Position numbers and translations under genes: made by a program
The notes under the pieces: generated by a model
Database searches by the model: none
The model's input: only the letters and a program-made list of their open reading frames with translations
Told to the model about the DNA's origin: nothing
Part shown: piece after piece, positions 23,096 to 31,681 of the stretch
Numbering within the stretch: the first letter of the stretch is position 1
Layout: the number at the start of each line of letters is the position of its first letter
Assembly (NCBI GenBank): GCA_030041545.1
Contig: JASHNQ010000004.1
Span: 1 to 54,217, forward strand
Reading direction: 5' to 3'
DNA: 54,217 bases
Source: a candidate division FCPU426 bacterium
Lineage (GTDB): Bacteria; Oederibacteriota; Muellerivitia; Muellerivitales; Muellerivitaceae

Positions 23096-25516
23096 TTAGA
23101 CGTAGCCTACCCTATTTGATTTCTTTTTGCCACCCGAATCTTTTTCCGGTCCCGGCGGGCGAGGGGCTGGGGCCGGGCCGGGGGACGGGGCCGCCCCCGC
23201 GGACGGCTCGGGGGGCTTGGCCGGGCCGGACCCGGCGGCCGGGGAGCCGCCCTTGGACTTGATGAGGGCCTCGACGTCCCCCAATTTCTTCCGGGCCTCC
23301 AGGTTGTCGGGTTCGGATTGGGTGATGCGGCGGTAGATCTTGGCCGCCTCTTCCAAAAGGCCCTGGCGGACGTAGATCTCCGCCACGGCGATGGTCGTGA
23401 ACTCGTCGCGGCCCTCCTCCAGGGAGTCGCCCTTGGAGGGCGGCGGCGTGCGGGAAGTGGCGGGCGACACGGCGGCCTTTTCTTCCCGGGCCTTCCTTTC
23501 GGTTTCCTCCCGCATACGGCGCTGCGCCTCTTCCTGGGCCTTCCTCAGCGACTCCTCCCGGGACTTCCTTTCCAATTCTTCCTTTTGCCTCCGTTCGGCG
23601 TCGGCCTTGGTCAGCCGCTCCATTTCCTCACGGGCCTTCAGCTCCGCTTCCTCCCGGGCCCTCCTTTCCAATTCGAGGCGGGCTTTTTTATCCGCTTCCT
23701 GGCGCGCCTTTTGTTCCAATTCCTCCCTCAGGCGCCGGGCTTCCTCTTGGGCCTTTTTCTCCATCTCGGCCCGCAAATGCTTTTCTTCCTCTTCCTTGGC
23801 CTTCTTTTCCGCCTCCAAGGCCCCGATGACTTCATCCCCGGTTTTAACGTAGGCCGTGTAGGCCTGGCTCAACTTTTGTTTCACCTGGGCGTTATCCGGA
23901 TAGGCTTCGGACAACTGTTGGTAAATCTCAATGGCCTCCTCCACCATTCCTTGTTTGAGGTAATTGTCCGCGATGGAAAGTTGGGCCCTCAAGTCCTCTT
24001 CGGGATCCACCGCGGCGGGCGCGGGCGGGGCAGCCCTCTCGGGCGCCGGGGGCTGTAACGGGGAGGGAGTCGCGGCGGCCGCCTTGGGCGGCCCGGAGAA
24101 AGGCTTGGCGGCTTCTTGCTCCAAGTCCAAAACGCCCGCGGCCGGGGCCTTCGCCGCGGGAGGCGCCGGGGTGGGAGCCGCCGCTGGGTGCGGGGCGGTT
24201 GCGGCCGCACCGGGAGCCGCCCCGCCCAGGAGCCGCTTTTGGGCTTCCGCGTGGTTCGGGTTGAGCTCCAGCGCCTTGCGGATCGCGTCCGACAGGGCGT
24301 CTTTCTTGTCCTGTTTCTCGTAAAGGAGGGCCAGTTTGAAATAAGCCTCGGCGGCCGCGTCCCTGTTCCCGCTTTTGAGGAGAGCCTCGGCCAGTTTGGA
24401 ATGGGCCGTGGCTGAATTCTCGTCCAGGGAAAGCAGCGCGCGGGCGAACTCGGAGGCCTTGGCGTAATCGCCCTTGGCGGAGTAGCGGTCGATAAGCGTT
24501 CCCAGGTTCGTGACCGCCTCCGCCTTGTTGCCCTTCTTGAGGGAAAGCTCCACCCAGGCTTCCATGGCGCTCAGGTTGTCCTTCTCGAGCTTGAGGGCTT
24601 TCTGGATGTTTTCCGCGGCCTTGTCGGCCTGGTTGAGTTCCAGCAGGACCCTGCCCAGGTGCGTCAAGGCGCCCACGTGGTTCACCTTGAAGCGCAACAG
24701 GCTCTCGAACTCGGCCTTGGCCTCGGAAAGTTTCTGCCTCTTGAAAAACACGATGCCCAGGACGTAGTGGGCCTCGATGCTCTTGAGTTCCACGGCCTTG
24801 GCCGCGTGGGCGTTGGCGCCCTCCAGGTCCCCGGCGTTAAGGGCCTGCTCGGCGGCGTTGAGGTATTCCTTCTTGGCATCCGATTCGGAGCCTTGCTTGA
24901 GGAAAATCTGGGCCAAGTTGGAGTGGGCTTCGGTATTGGAGGGGTCCAGCAGGGCGACCTTTTGGTACATTTCCTGCGATTTTTTGTAGAGGCGGTTTTT
25001 CAGGAAGGCCGCGCCCAGCATCTGGTACTGCTTCACCGCCTCGGCCACCTGCCCCTTTTTCTCGAACAACTCCCCCAATTTGTAGAAGGCGGCCAGGTTC
25101 TCGCTGTCGAGCTTCAGGACCTCGGTCAGGGCCTCGATGGCGGAGTCCACGTCGCCCTGTTCCATGGCCGTCTCGGCCTTGAGGGTCTGCTTGATGAGGC
25201 TTTGTTTTTTCTGGGCCTCGGCCGGCAGCAGGCTGGCGTCCAGGGAGGCGATCTTCTTGTTGACGATAACGGCCTTGTCGGATTGGCCGCGCGAGGAAAA
25301 ATCCGTGGAAACCTTTAGGTATTCCTCGAAGGCCTCGCGGGTGGAGCCCTTCTTGACGTAAACGTCCCCCAACATGTTGTGGGTGTTGATGTCCTCGGGG
25401 TCCAGGGCGATGAGCTTTTTGTATTCCTCAATGGCCTTATCCCAACGGCCTTCCTGGAAATAGATATAGGCCATTTTTACGATATTTTTCTTGTCCCCAC
25501 CTGCAGGAGCGTTCAT
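23096..25516 (-). CDS. Large TPR protein with charged single-helix segment
   Basis: An 806-residue protein from ATG 25516 (MNAPAGGDKKNIVK), behind GAGGT; an ATG at 25552 lacks spacing from its purine stretch. About 11 TPR-like repeats span residues 15-440 (WDKAIEEYKKLIALDPEDINTH is the first). A Pro/Ala-rich linker (about 440-510), one more TPR pair (about 515-560), and an uninterrupted E/K/R/A-rich helix follow (about 565-690, units like EEARRLREELEQKARQEADK). The protein ends in a further TPR (about 720-765) and a Pro/Gly tail ending in KKKSNRVGYV. No signal peptide, so cytoplasmic scaffold. The alternating charge pattern predicts a stable single alpha helix acting as a rigid spacer. Partner unknown; the neighbouring ExeA-like ATPase is a candidate. 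Confidence 0.75.
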   Translation of the reverse strand: MNAPAGGDKKNIVKMAYIYFQEGRWDKAIEEYKKLIALDPEDINTHNMLGDVYVKKGSTREAFEEYLKVSTDFSSRGQSDKAVIVNKKIASLDASLLPAEAQKKQSLIKQTLKAETAMEQGDVDSAIEALTEVLKLDSENLAAFYKLGELFEKKGQVAEAVKQYQMLGAAFLKNRLYKKSQEMYQKVALLDPSNTEAHSNLAQIFLKQGSESDAKKEYLNAAEQALNAGDLEGANAHAAKAVELKSIEAHYVLGIVFFKRQKLSEAKAEFESLLRFKVNHVGALTHLGRVLLELNQADKAAENIQKALKLEKDNLSAMEAWVELSLKKGNKAEAVTNLGTLIDRYSAKGDYAKASEFARALLSLDENSATAHSKLAEALLKSGNRDAAAEAYFKLALLYEKQDKKDALSDAIRKALELNPNHAEAQKRLLGGAAPGAAATAPHPAAAPTPAPPAAKAPAAGVLDLEQEAAKPFSGPPKAAAATPSPLQPPAPERAAPPAPAAVDPEEDLRAQLSIADNYLKQGMVEEAIEIYQQLSEAYPDNAQVKQKLSQAYTAYVKTGDEVIGALEAEKKAKEEEEKHLRAEMEKKAQEEARRLREELEQKARQEADKKARLELERRAREEAELKAREEMERLTKADAERRQKEELERKSREESLRKAQEEAQRRMREETERKAREEKAAVSPATSRTPPPSKGDSLEEGRDEFTTIAVAEIYVRQGLLEEAAKIYRRITQSEPDNLEARKKLGDVEALIKSKGGSPAAGSGPAKPPEPSAGAAPSPGPAPAPRPPGPEKDSGGKKKSNRVGYV

Positions 25517-25751
25517 AAGACCTCGGGAAACACGGCTAGGGGGATGATTCATCCTTCACGGCACAAAAAACCGTGGATGGGGATGGTTATCGGCGATAAA
25601 AAGCCCTCAAACCGACCACTTTCAACCGGTTTCATTGATTTGGCGGAAAGACCGTCAGCCCGCTAAAAACCTTTTAATTCAATATAACATCCGGGTTTTC
25701 CCAGCGCAAGGAAATGAGCCTGCTTTCGGCCCGGGAGGGTCGTCCAACGGC

Positions 25752-26345
25752 TCACTTCCCGGCTTTGGAGCCGGACGCAAGCTGCCGGTAGCGGAAACAT
25801 CTGACAAGATGGTCGTTCACCATGCCTACCGCCTGCATGTGGGCGTAAACGACGGTGGGACCCATGAACTGAAATCCCCTTTTTTGGAGATCCTTTGCCC
25901 AAGCTTGGGCCTCCGGGGTGAAGGCCGGGCAATCCCCCTGCCGCCGGAAGCGATGAAGAAGGGGCTTTCCCCCGGCCCAGGACCACATGTAGCGGGAAAA
26001 GGTCCCGAATTCCCGGCGCACCTCCAGGAACCTCCGGGCATTGAGGATGGCGGCCCCTATTTTAGCTCGGTTGCGGATGATGCCCGGGTTGCGCAGGAGC
26101 CTTGCCCGGTCCCTTGCCCCGAACCCGGCCACCTTCCGGAAATCAAACCCCGTGAAGGCCTTGCGGAAATTCCCGCGCTTGTAAAGCACCGTCCTCCAGG
26201 ACAAACCCGCTTGGAAGGTTTCCAAAACGAGGAACTCGTAAATTTTACGGTCGTCCTGGACCGGCACGCCCCATTCCCGGTCGTGATAGGCGGTCATCAG
26301 GGGGTCCCCGGCGGACCATGGACAGCGGCTGGGTTCTCTTTTCAT
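25752..26345 (-). CDS. tag: DNA-3-methyladenine glycosylase I
   Basis: A 197-residue protein that matches Escherichia coli Tag along its length: RCPWSAGDPLMTAYHDREWG, LVLETFQAGLSWRTVLYKR, NPGIIRNRAKIGAAILNAR and GFQFMGPTVVYAHMQAVGMV, NDHLVRCF. The zinc snap residues (Cys near the N-terminus, the His in YHDREWG, and His/Cys in NDHLVRCF) are all present, as is the E of TAYHDREWG. It removes 3-methyladenine from alkylated DNA in base excision repair. The start has GGGAG 5 nt upstream. It appears to be a stand-alone gene. Confidence 0.95.
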   Translation of the reverse strand: MKREPSRCPWSAGDPLMTAYHDREWGVPVQDDRKIYEFLVLETFQAGLSWRTVLYKRGNFRKAFTGFDFRKVAGFGARDRARLLRNPGIIRNRAKIGAAILNARRFLEVRREFGTFSRYMWSWAGGKPLLHRFRRQGDCPAFTPEAQAWAKDLQKRGFQFMGPTVVYAHMQAVGMVNDHLVRCFRYRQLASGSKAGK

Positions 26346-26387
26346 GTCGTCTCCCCGTTAAAAAAATAAGTAAGCGGCTCTAAAAAA

Positions 26388-26560
26388 ATCTCTCACCACG
26401 AAGTACACATGCCGACCTTCCATAAAGTTGTTAAAGAGGTCGGTATAGTACCGATTTCATTAACTCCTTTAAGGTGAATCGGCACAAAGGACACCAAGTT
26501 AAATCGTGTTGTTTTTCCATAATGTTTTTATGCCTCACTTTGTGTACTTTGTGGTAAGAG
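26388..26560. repeat. CACCACGAAGTACACA inverted-repeat element, interrupted by a 75-bp element
   Basis: CTCTCACCACGAAGTACACA at 26390-26409 is the inverted counterpart of CTTTGTGTACTTTGTGGTAA near 26538-26557. The left arm is broken after GTACACA by a 75-bp insert (26410-26484) and resumes as CAAAGGACACCAAG. Removing the insert together with one copy of the CA dinucleotide restores the arm expected from the right side. Confidence 0.6.
26410..26484 (-). mobile_element. 75-bp palindromic mini-element, copy 1 (nested insertion)
   Basis: Bounded by TGCCGA and TCGGCA, with an internal stem TCGGTA-CTA-TACCGA. A second copy, about 77% identical by eye, lies at 30554-30627 in the opposite orientation. 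The flanks CA|element|CA inside the CACCACGAAGTACACA repeat suggest insertion with a 2-bp target duplication. No coding capacity. Confidence 0.6.
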
Positions 26561-26586
26561 TTTGGATTTTGAAATGGCTTCTAAAC

Positions 26587-29112
26587 TCATTCCCTGTTCT
26601 TCCCAAGCTCCTCGGCCCTTTGCAGGCATTGGCGGGCCAAGCCGGTCTTTCCCAACCTCTGGTAATCCTCCCCTATTTGCCGCAGGACCTTGGGGCTGGT
26701 GGGGTTGAGCGCCAGGCCGGTCTTCAACATCCCCAGCGCCTGGCCTTTTTGGCCTTGGGCCAGGTAGATATCCGCCGACTTCAGGTAATAAAGGGGTTCG
26801 CCGGGATTATGCTTGATGCCTTCTTGGTACAAGAGCAGGGAATCCCCCGGCCGGCCTTCCCATTGGAAGATGGTGGCCAGGTTGACCAGGTTCTCGGGGT
26901 TGGAGGGATCCAGTTCAAAGGCCTTTCGCAGCGCCCCCTCGGCCTCCGGATAGGACTTGAGGATGGCGTAACTGGTGCCCAGGCGCCGGTAATCGTCGGC
27001 GGAGTTGGGATTGGCAGCCACGGCTTTTTTCATCTCTTGGACCGCATCCTCATGCCGCCCCAGGTGCTCGTCGATCTCCCAAAGGTTCTCGAGCGGGCCC
27101 GCGAAATGCCCGTCCTGGGAAGAGGCGGCTTGGAATTCCGCCACGGCCTCCTCCACCTTCCCCAACCGCAAAAGGGCCATTCCCGCGCCGTTATGGAGGA
27201 GGGCCAAGGTGGCGGGATAAGAAGAGGCGGCCTGTAGCGCCCGCCGCATGCAAAGGAGCGATTCCTCGAACCGGCGTTCCTGGTTATAGATCAGTCCTAA
27301 ATGGTAGTAAAACTCATAGTATCTTCCCTGGCTGCGCCGAATCCCCTCCAAGAAGAAGGGCTCGGCCGTGGCCGGGAGGCCGTAGGCTTCGGTGAAAAGC
27401 CCCATATTAAAAAGGTCCGATGGATAGGCCGTGGATTGGAGGAACCCCTTGAGGAAGGCCGCCCCGCCGGAAAGAGGTACCATCCGCAAAAGACCCGGCT
27501 GATCGGCCACAAGGGTCGGCGGGACGCCGTATTGGGACAAGAGCGTGCCGTAATCCAGGGAAGGCACGTTGTCGCCGAAACCTTTCTTGAGGAAAATCCC
27601 CGCGTCGGGGTCCAAGTAAACCAGCCGCCAGTCGGGCATGGCCTTGAGCTCCTCCGCCCATACCAGCGTGTTAAGGGGCTGCAAAAGGATGATCTCCGCC
27701 CCGTATTTTTCCGCCAGGGCCCGCAGGCCGCCGGGCTTGAAGGCGAGGTTGTATTCGTTGAAGAATTCCGGTCCCATGACCTCCAGGCGCCCGTCAATGA
27801 AGGTCATCCCCGGAGGCCCTTGCCAATCCAGCCAGCCGCCCAGGCCGATCTGGTTCAAGATGCGGCCGTCTAAACGGTTGCCGGCGAGGAATTCGCAAAC
27901 CTTAACCGGAACATGATCCTCGTCCAAACCCAGTCCCACCCGTTCCGTCCGGTGCTCGGAGGCGTAATAGGCCCCGGTGGCGACCCGGCAGCAGAGCCCC
28001 AGCAGCAAAACCGTCCAAAGGGCGGGCCCTGGGGCCCGCCCCAGGGCCGGCGGCAGGCGCAGGCGGGAAAAGGCCCCCAACTCCCGTTGGCTCCAATCGG
28101 CCCAACACCGGGCCGCCAAGGGCGCGCAGGCCATCAGGAAAAGCGGGATGTTGCGCACGGCCACTAAGGAAAGGATGAAAAACACCGCGACCAGGAGGAT
28201 CTCATGGATTTTCCGGCGCCGGAAAGTCGAGGCGCAAAGGGGCAGGAGGAAAAAACTGAAAAGTTTGTAGGCCTGAAGGTAATGGGCCGGCATCAGGAAA
28301 AGGCCGCCGTCGATGGGCCAGGACGGCTGCAATTCGCCCACGTTCTCCTTGAAGACGTTGATGGAGCCCAGCATCAGCAGGTGGCCCAGGGGGTAAAACC
28401 ATCCGTTGGCCATGTTGGGGTTCCAAAGGCATATCCCCACGCAGAAGAAAAGATAAGCCCCCAACCGCTTGGGAAATATCCCGTGGTGGAGGTGCTCCGA
28501 GATGAAATAGAAGGCGAGGATGCCCCAGCCCAGGGGGAAAAGGCCCTCCACGTTGGCCCAGGCCAGGCTGATCAGGGGCAGGAGGAAAAGGAGGTCGCGC
28601 CCCCCGGCCTCGCGTTTTTCCAGGACCCAAAGGGTCGAAAGCATGAAAAGCCAGCTCAAGGTTTCGGGCCGGGCCCGGAAACGGAACTCCGAGCCCACGA
28701 GCACCGCCAAGGCCAACAGCACGCAAATACCCGTGGAAGCGCCGGTGGCGCGCAGGCGTTTCCACGTGATGAAAAAGACCGCTAAAAGCACGAAGACGTT
28801 GGCGAAGTCGATCAGGCCATAGCTGCCCAGGCGGTATAGCAGGTAAAGGCCCACCTGGTAAAGCCAATGGATGTCCACGTAATCGTGGTCCGTCACGGTA
28901 TAGGTGTAGGTGTCCTTCAGGGGAACCCTGTGGTTTTCCAGGATCCATTGGCCGCCCTTCAAATGGAACCCCAGGTCGGTGTCCACCAGGGGCCGTACGG
29001 CCAGCAATAGGCCAAGGAGGAAAAGGGCGATGACCGGATAAAGCCAGGGGTCCTCCCGGCGGGAAGGCGCCGGCGCGGGAACTTGTTTTTGGGGTTTGGG
29101 CGTTGAATCCAT
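26587..29112 (-). CDS. Polytopic membrane protein with C-terminal TPR domain
   Basis: An 841-residue protein from ATG 29112; a second ATG 39 bp upstream gives a Pro-rich extension, and neither has a clear ribosome site. The N-terminal half (about 25-400) holds roughly ten transmembrane helices, starting PWLYPVIALFLLGLLLAVRP. A conserved-looking DTDLGFHLKGGQWIL motif follows the first, recalling GT-C-type or PMT-like membrane proteins with an acidic pair in the first loop. A periplasmic part follows (about 415-560, GRILNQIGLGGWLDWQGPPG). The last 270 residues are TPR repeats (FAGPLENLWEIDEHLGRHED, PNSADDYRRLGTSYAILKSY). Such TMTC-like or O-linked transferase-like layouts are common in candidate phyla, but the enzyme activity cannot be stated from sequence. 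Confidence 0.75.
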   Translation of the reverse strand: MDSTPKPQKQVPAPAPSRREDPWLYPVIALFLLGLLLAVRPLVDTDLGFHLKGGQWILENHRVPLKDTYTYTVTDHDYVDIHWLYQVGLYLLYRLGSYGLIDFANVFVLLAVFFITWKRLRATGASTGICVLLALAVLVGSEFRFRARPETLSWLFMLSTLWVLEKREAGGRDLLFLLPLISLAWANVEGLFPLGWGILAFYFISEHLHHGIFPKRLGAYLFFCVGICLWNPNMANGWFYPLGHLLMLGSINVFKENVGELQPSWPIDGGLFLMPAHYLQAYKLFSFFLLPLCASTFRRRKIHEILLVAVFFILSLVAVRNIPLFLMACAPLAARCWADWSQRELGAFSRLRLPPALGRAPGPALWTVLLLGLCCRVATGAYYASEHRTERVGLGLDEDHVPVKVCEFLAGNRLDGRILNQIGLGGWLDWQGPPGMTFIDGRLEVMGPEFFNEYNLAFKPGGLRALAEKYGAEIILLQPLNTLVWAEELKAMPDWRLVYLDPDAGIFLKKGFGDNVPSLDYGTLLSQYGVPPTLVADQPGLLRMVPLSGGAAFLKGFLQSTAYPSDLFNMGLFTEAYGLPATAEPFFLEGIRRSQGRYYEFYYHLGLIYNQERRFEESLLCMRRALQAASSYPATLALLHNGAGMALLRLGKVEEAVAEFQAASSQDGHFAGPLENLWEIDEHLGRHEDAVQEMKKAVAANPNSADDYRRLGTSYAILKSYPEAEGALRKAFELDPSNPENLVNLATIFQWEGRPGDSLLLYQEGIKHNPGEPLYYLKSADIYLAQGQKGQALGMLKTGLALNPTSPKVLRQIGEDYQRLGKTGLARQCLQRAEELGKNRE

Positions 29113-29151
29113 TAGATCGGGGGGGCCTTTGGGAATTGGGGGTTGACGCAT

Positions 29152-29463
29152 TTTATCTTGGGTGGCCGTTGATGGGTCAGTTTATGTTTCGTTGTGAGGA
29201 GCCCTATCCTAATAGCGTGATTTCTCTTGTCATGCGGCGCGCGAAGCCCCGCTGCATGGCCGCCACAGGCAGCGGGCCCCTACTTCAAGTGGGGCGATTG
29301 ATGAATCGCTCCACGACGGGGACCCTTTCGACGGGCCCAGGGCAGGCCGGATTGACACAAAAAGACAACAGCCCGTGGATTTTCGGGGAAATTTGCCCCA
29401 GTAGTCTGGGATAATTAAAGCCTGAGGATCCGGCCTCCAACGACCAATGGAAAGAGCGGCCCC
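29152..29463. other. Intergenic region, 312 bp, divergent promoters and hairpins
   Basis: No credible gene. It contains a GGGGCGATT-GATG-AATCGCTCC hairpin (about 29292-29313), a fragment of the dispersed CCCTTTCGAC...CAGGGCAGGC repeat (29325-29350) and a possible promoter near TTGACA at 29350 for the downstream barrel gene (weak -10). The rest shows nothing I can name. Confidence 0.4.
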
Positions 29464-30471
29464 ATGAAAAAAAAATATCCCCTCAAGGCCGGTTTTTATC
29501 CCACCGCGGCGGGAATCGCCTTGTTCCTCCTGCCCCTTGGGGCCCGGGCTTTCGACTTTTCCCCGGACGCCTCCCGGGTGCTTTCGGACCCGGCCTATAT
29601 GCCCCTGGGGTGCCAGGTTTTCGGCGACACGGAATACTCTTACGCCAATACCAGCTCCACGACGGATAACCTGGTGGGGACGCTCAAAAGCTCAAACTCG
29701 ACCCTCTCGAGCACGGTCAACCAGGTTCTGGAGTACGGCCTCACCAGCGAGATTGAACTCCGCGTCACCGATTCCTACGAATGGCTTTCCTCCACCAACA
29801 GCTACCCGAACGGCGGGATCACGGTGACCTATTCGGACGGGTTCATCGACCCGACCTTCACGGCGCTCTTCCGGGTGGCGGACCAACAGGACCATCCCCT
29901 CAGCTGGGACCTCCTGGCGAGTTACGCCCCCAACCTGCTCAATGCCCAATCGGCGGACCCGGCGGTCAACGGAACGGTGGCGCGGGGAGGGGCCACGGCC
30001 ACCTTCGGCACCGCGATCAGCCAGAAAACGAGGGCTTTTACCTTCTACCTGGAAGGCACCACGACCTACCTGGACAGCCGTGCGATTTTGAACCCGAGCA
30101 ACAACATCACCACCAGTTACGATCCCAGCTGGCAGTTTTTCATTGAAGTGTCGACCCAGACGCGCTTCAGCGCCCAATGGTCCCTCAATTTGACCTACGC
30201 CGAAACCTTCAACGGCGACGTCAATACTTCTTACGTCGACAGCCGGGGCGCCGCCGTCAACTCCATCAGCCAATCCGGGCAGGTTCAGGAGTTCACGGCG
30301 GCCCTTAATTATCACATCGTCCCCAACCGGTTCGTGATCTCCCTTATTTACAACCATTACTCCTACAACGGCGTGAGCAACACCAACCAGACCATACCGG
30401 CCGACAGCACCCAGACGGATGAAAAGGACCAGGACGTCCTCAACGGGGAATTGCGATACGTCTTTTTTTAA
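29464..30471 (+). CDS. Outer-membrane beta-barrel protein (unknown function)
   Basis: A 335-residue protein with a signal peptide (about 1-29, ending LGARAF). The mature part is a chain of amphipathic strands (VNQVLEYGLTSEIELRVTDS, FIEVSTQTRFSAQWSLNLTY) and ends GELRYVFF. A terminal Phe after alternating residues is the usual BamA-recognised signature. About 12 strands would fit; it resembles transporter-like or DUF3187/phenol-meta-type barrels only in general form. The start follows GGAAAGAGCGG. No neighbour suggests a substrate. Confidence 0.7.
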   Translation: MKKKYPLKAGFYPTAAGIALFLLPLGARAFDFSPDASRVLSDPAYMPLGCQVFGDTEYSYANTSSTTDNLVGTLKSSNSTLSSTVNQVLEYGLTSEIELRVTDSYEWLSSTNSYPNGGITVTYSDGFIDPTFTALFRVADQQDHPLSWDLLASYAPNLLNAQSADPAVNGTVARGGATATFGTAISQKTRAFTFYLEGTTTYLDSRAILNPSNNITTSYDPSWQFFIEVSTQTRFSAQWSLNLTYAETFNGDVNTSYVDSRGAAVNSISQSGQVQEFTAALNYHIVPNRFVISLIYNHYSYNGVSNTNQTIPADSTQTDEKDQDVLNGELRYVFF

Positions 30472-30553
30472 GAACGGCGTTCGGTGGCGGGTTGTCCAAG
30501 ACGGGGACCCTGATGGCGGAGTTGCCTTCGGCAACACGCCATGTAGTATGCGG

Positions 30554-30627
30554 CGCCGATTCACCTTAAAGAAGTAAGCGAAACCGGTGCTATACCGACC
30601 CCTTTTACTTCTTATGGAAGATCGGCA
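30554..30627 (+). mobile_element. 75-bp palindromic mini-element, copy 2
   Basis: Runs from CGCCGATTCACCTTAAAG to GGAAGATCGGCA, matching the nested element at 26410-26484 in the opposite orientation, including the central GGTGCTATACCGA stem (one arm here degenerate). It sits in a 246-bp intergenic space that also has two short stems, GTTGCC-TTC-GGCAAC (about 30523) and GGGATGC-GAA-GCATCCC (about 30639). Confidence 0.55.
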
Positions 30628-30717
30628 TGGCGCTCTTCCTGGGATGCGAAGCATCCCCCGTGGTTCAAATGGGTTTTGTTAGAGTCCTAATCGGCGGCGC
30701 GAGCTTGGAGGCTTGTC

Positions 30718-31134
30718 ATGGAACGAAGGGAAGCTGGTGAAAAAATCATACGCGAGATGATGGGCGAAGAAACGGCGGAGCGGCTATTGGCGTCCGCCGG
30801 ATCAGGCACGTTCGGTTCGGCGGTCGCCGGATACGCCATTGACCAGGCCTTTGGCGAGATCTGGACCCGGCCCGGCCTGGACCGGAAAGCGCGCAGCCTG
30901 GTGTCGATGGCCGTCATGATCGCCTTGCGGCAGCCCAATGAGTTCGCGATCCACATGAATATCGCCCTGAACAACGGCCTGACCCTCGACGAGATTGAGG
31001 AGGCCCTCATTCAGACACTGCCCTATGTGGGATTTCCCGCTGTCGCGACCGCGCTCGCCGCGGCCGGGAAGGTCATCCAAGAGAGGGGACTTGATCAAAA
31101 CCCGGACTATCGCGGTCATCGCGGGCTGCTTTGA
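30718..31134 (+). CDS. Carboxymuconolactone decarboxylase (CMD) family protein
   Basis: A 138-residue all-helical protein: AIDQAFGEIWTRPGLDRKAR, SLVSMAVMIALRQPNEFAIH, NNGLTLDEIEEALIQTLPYV, GFPAVATALAAA. This is the PcaC-like CMD core with the conserved E.W.RpGL..K.RsL and H.. .A...G.t..Ei.E. pattern. The CxxC of AhpD-type peroxidatic members is absent, so it is of the decarboxylase/isomerase-like branch. It probably acts on a small lactone or beta-keto acid, or in redox defence; the substrate is unknown. GGAGG lies 6 nt before the ATG. Confidence 0.85.
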   Translation: MERREAGEKIIREMMGEETAERLLASAGSGTFGSAVAGYAIDQAFGEIWTRPGLDRKARSLVSMAVMIALRQPNEFAIHMNIALNNGLTLDEIEEALIQTLPYVGFPAVATALAAAGKVIQERGLDQNPDYRGHRGLL

Positions 31135-31261
31135 TGCCCCACCGCCGATGAAGTTGTCCGCGGCGGGCGCCGTTTAAAGTTGGTTCTAGGGGATCGAATG
31201 TCAGGATTGATCCCGGAACCCGGTTGAAAGAAAATGGCCGGGGCCGGATTGGAAAATTACC

Positions 31262-31516
31262 ATGAGAAATAAAACGAAGTCCAAAAGACCAAAAATTCCA
31301 GTTCCGGTTTTAAGGGTCGCCGTGGAGATGGGTTTCATTATTTTTTTGTTTTATTCCAATCTTTTAATGGGGGAATTTACCCGGTCCAACAGCGCCCAGG
31401 GAAAGAGCCTGCTATTCGCGGTGAGGGACGTATTCACGGCCGCCAATTTCGCGATCGCCGTTATTTCCTCGTTGATCGGCCATTTGATCTTTGAGCATTT
31501 CAGGAAGAAAATTTAA
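31262..31516 (+). CDS. Small two-helix membrane protein
   Basis: An 84-residue protein with a basic N-terminus (MRNKTKSKRPKIP) and two hydrophobic segments: LRVAVEMGFIIFLFYSNLLM (about 17-36) and FTAANFAIAVISSLIGHLIF (about 58-77), ending EHFRKKI. Positive residues at both ends predict both termini in the cytoplasm. The ribosome site is weak (GGA). I do not recognise the family. Confidence 0.5.
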   Translation: MRNKTKSKRPKIPVPVLRVAVEMGFIIFLFYSNLLMGEFTRSNSAQGKSLLFAVRDVFTAANFAIAVISSLIGHLIFEHFRKKI

Positions 31517-31546
31517 GGGCCCGTCAAAACCAAAGACAAAAGCCGT

Positions 31547-31663
31547 TTGAACCACCAAGGCACCAAGGGCACCAAGAAAGGAAACGGAATATCTTGGCTT
31601 TGAGCTGTTTTTAATCAATTTTGTTTTGCAGTTCTTGGTGCCCTTGGTGCCTTGGTGGTTCAA
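31547..31663. repeat. Perfect 32-bp inverted repeat between convergent genes
   Basis: Arms 31547-31578 and 31632-31663 are perfectly complementary; each reads TTGAACCACCAAGGCACCAA and on, with a repeating CACCAAGG motif, around a 53-nt AT-rich loop. It lies between the convergent ends of the small membrane protein gene and the ABC exporter gene and could end both transcripts by forming a very stable hairpin. The motif belongs to a dispersed CACCAAGG repeat type. Confidence 0.8.
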
Positions 31664-31681
31664 CTGCCTTTGCCTCGGCTT

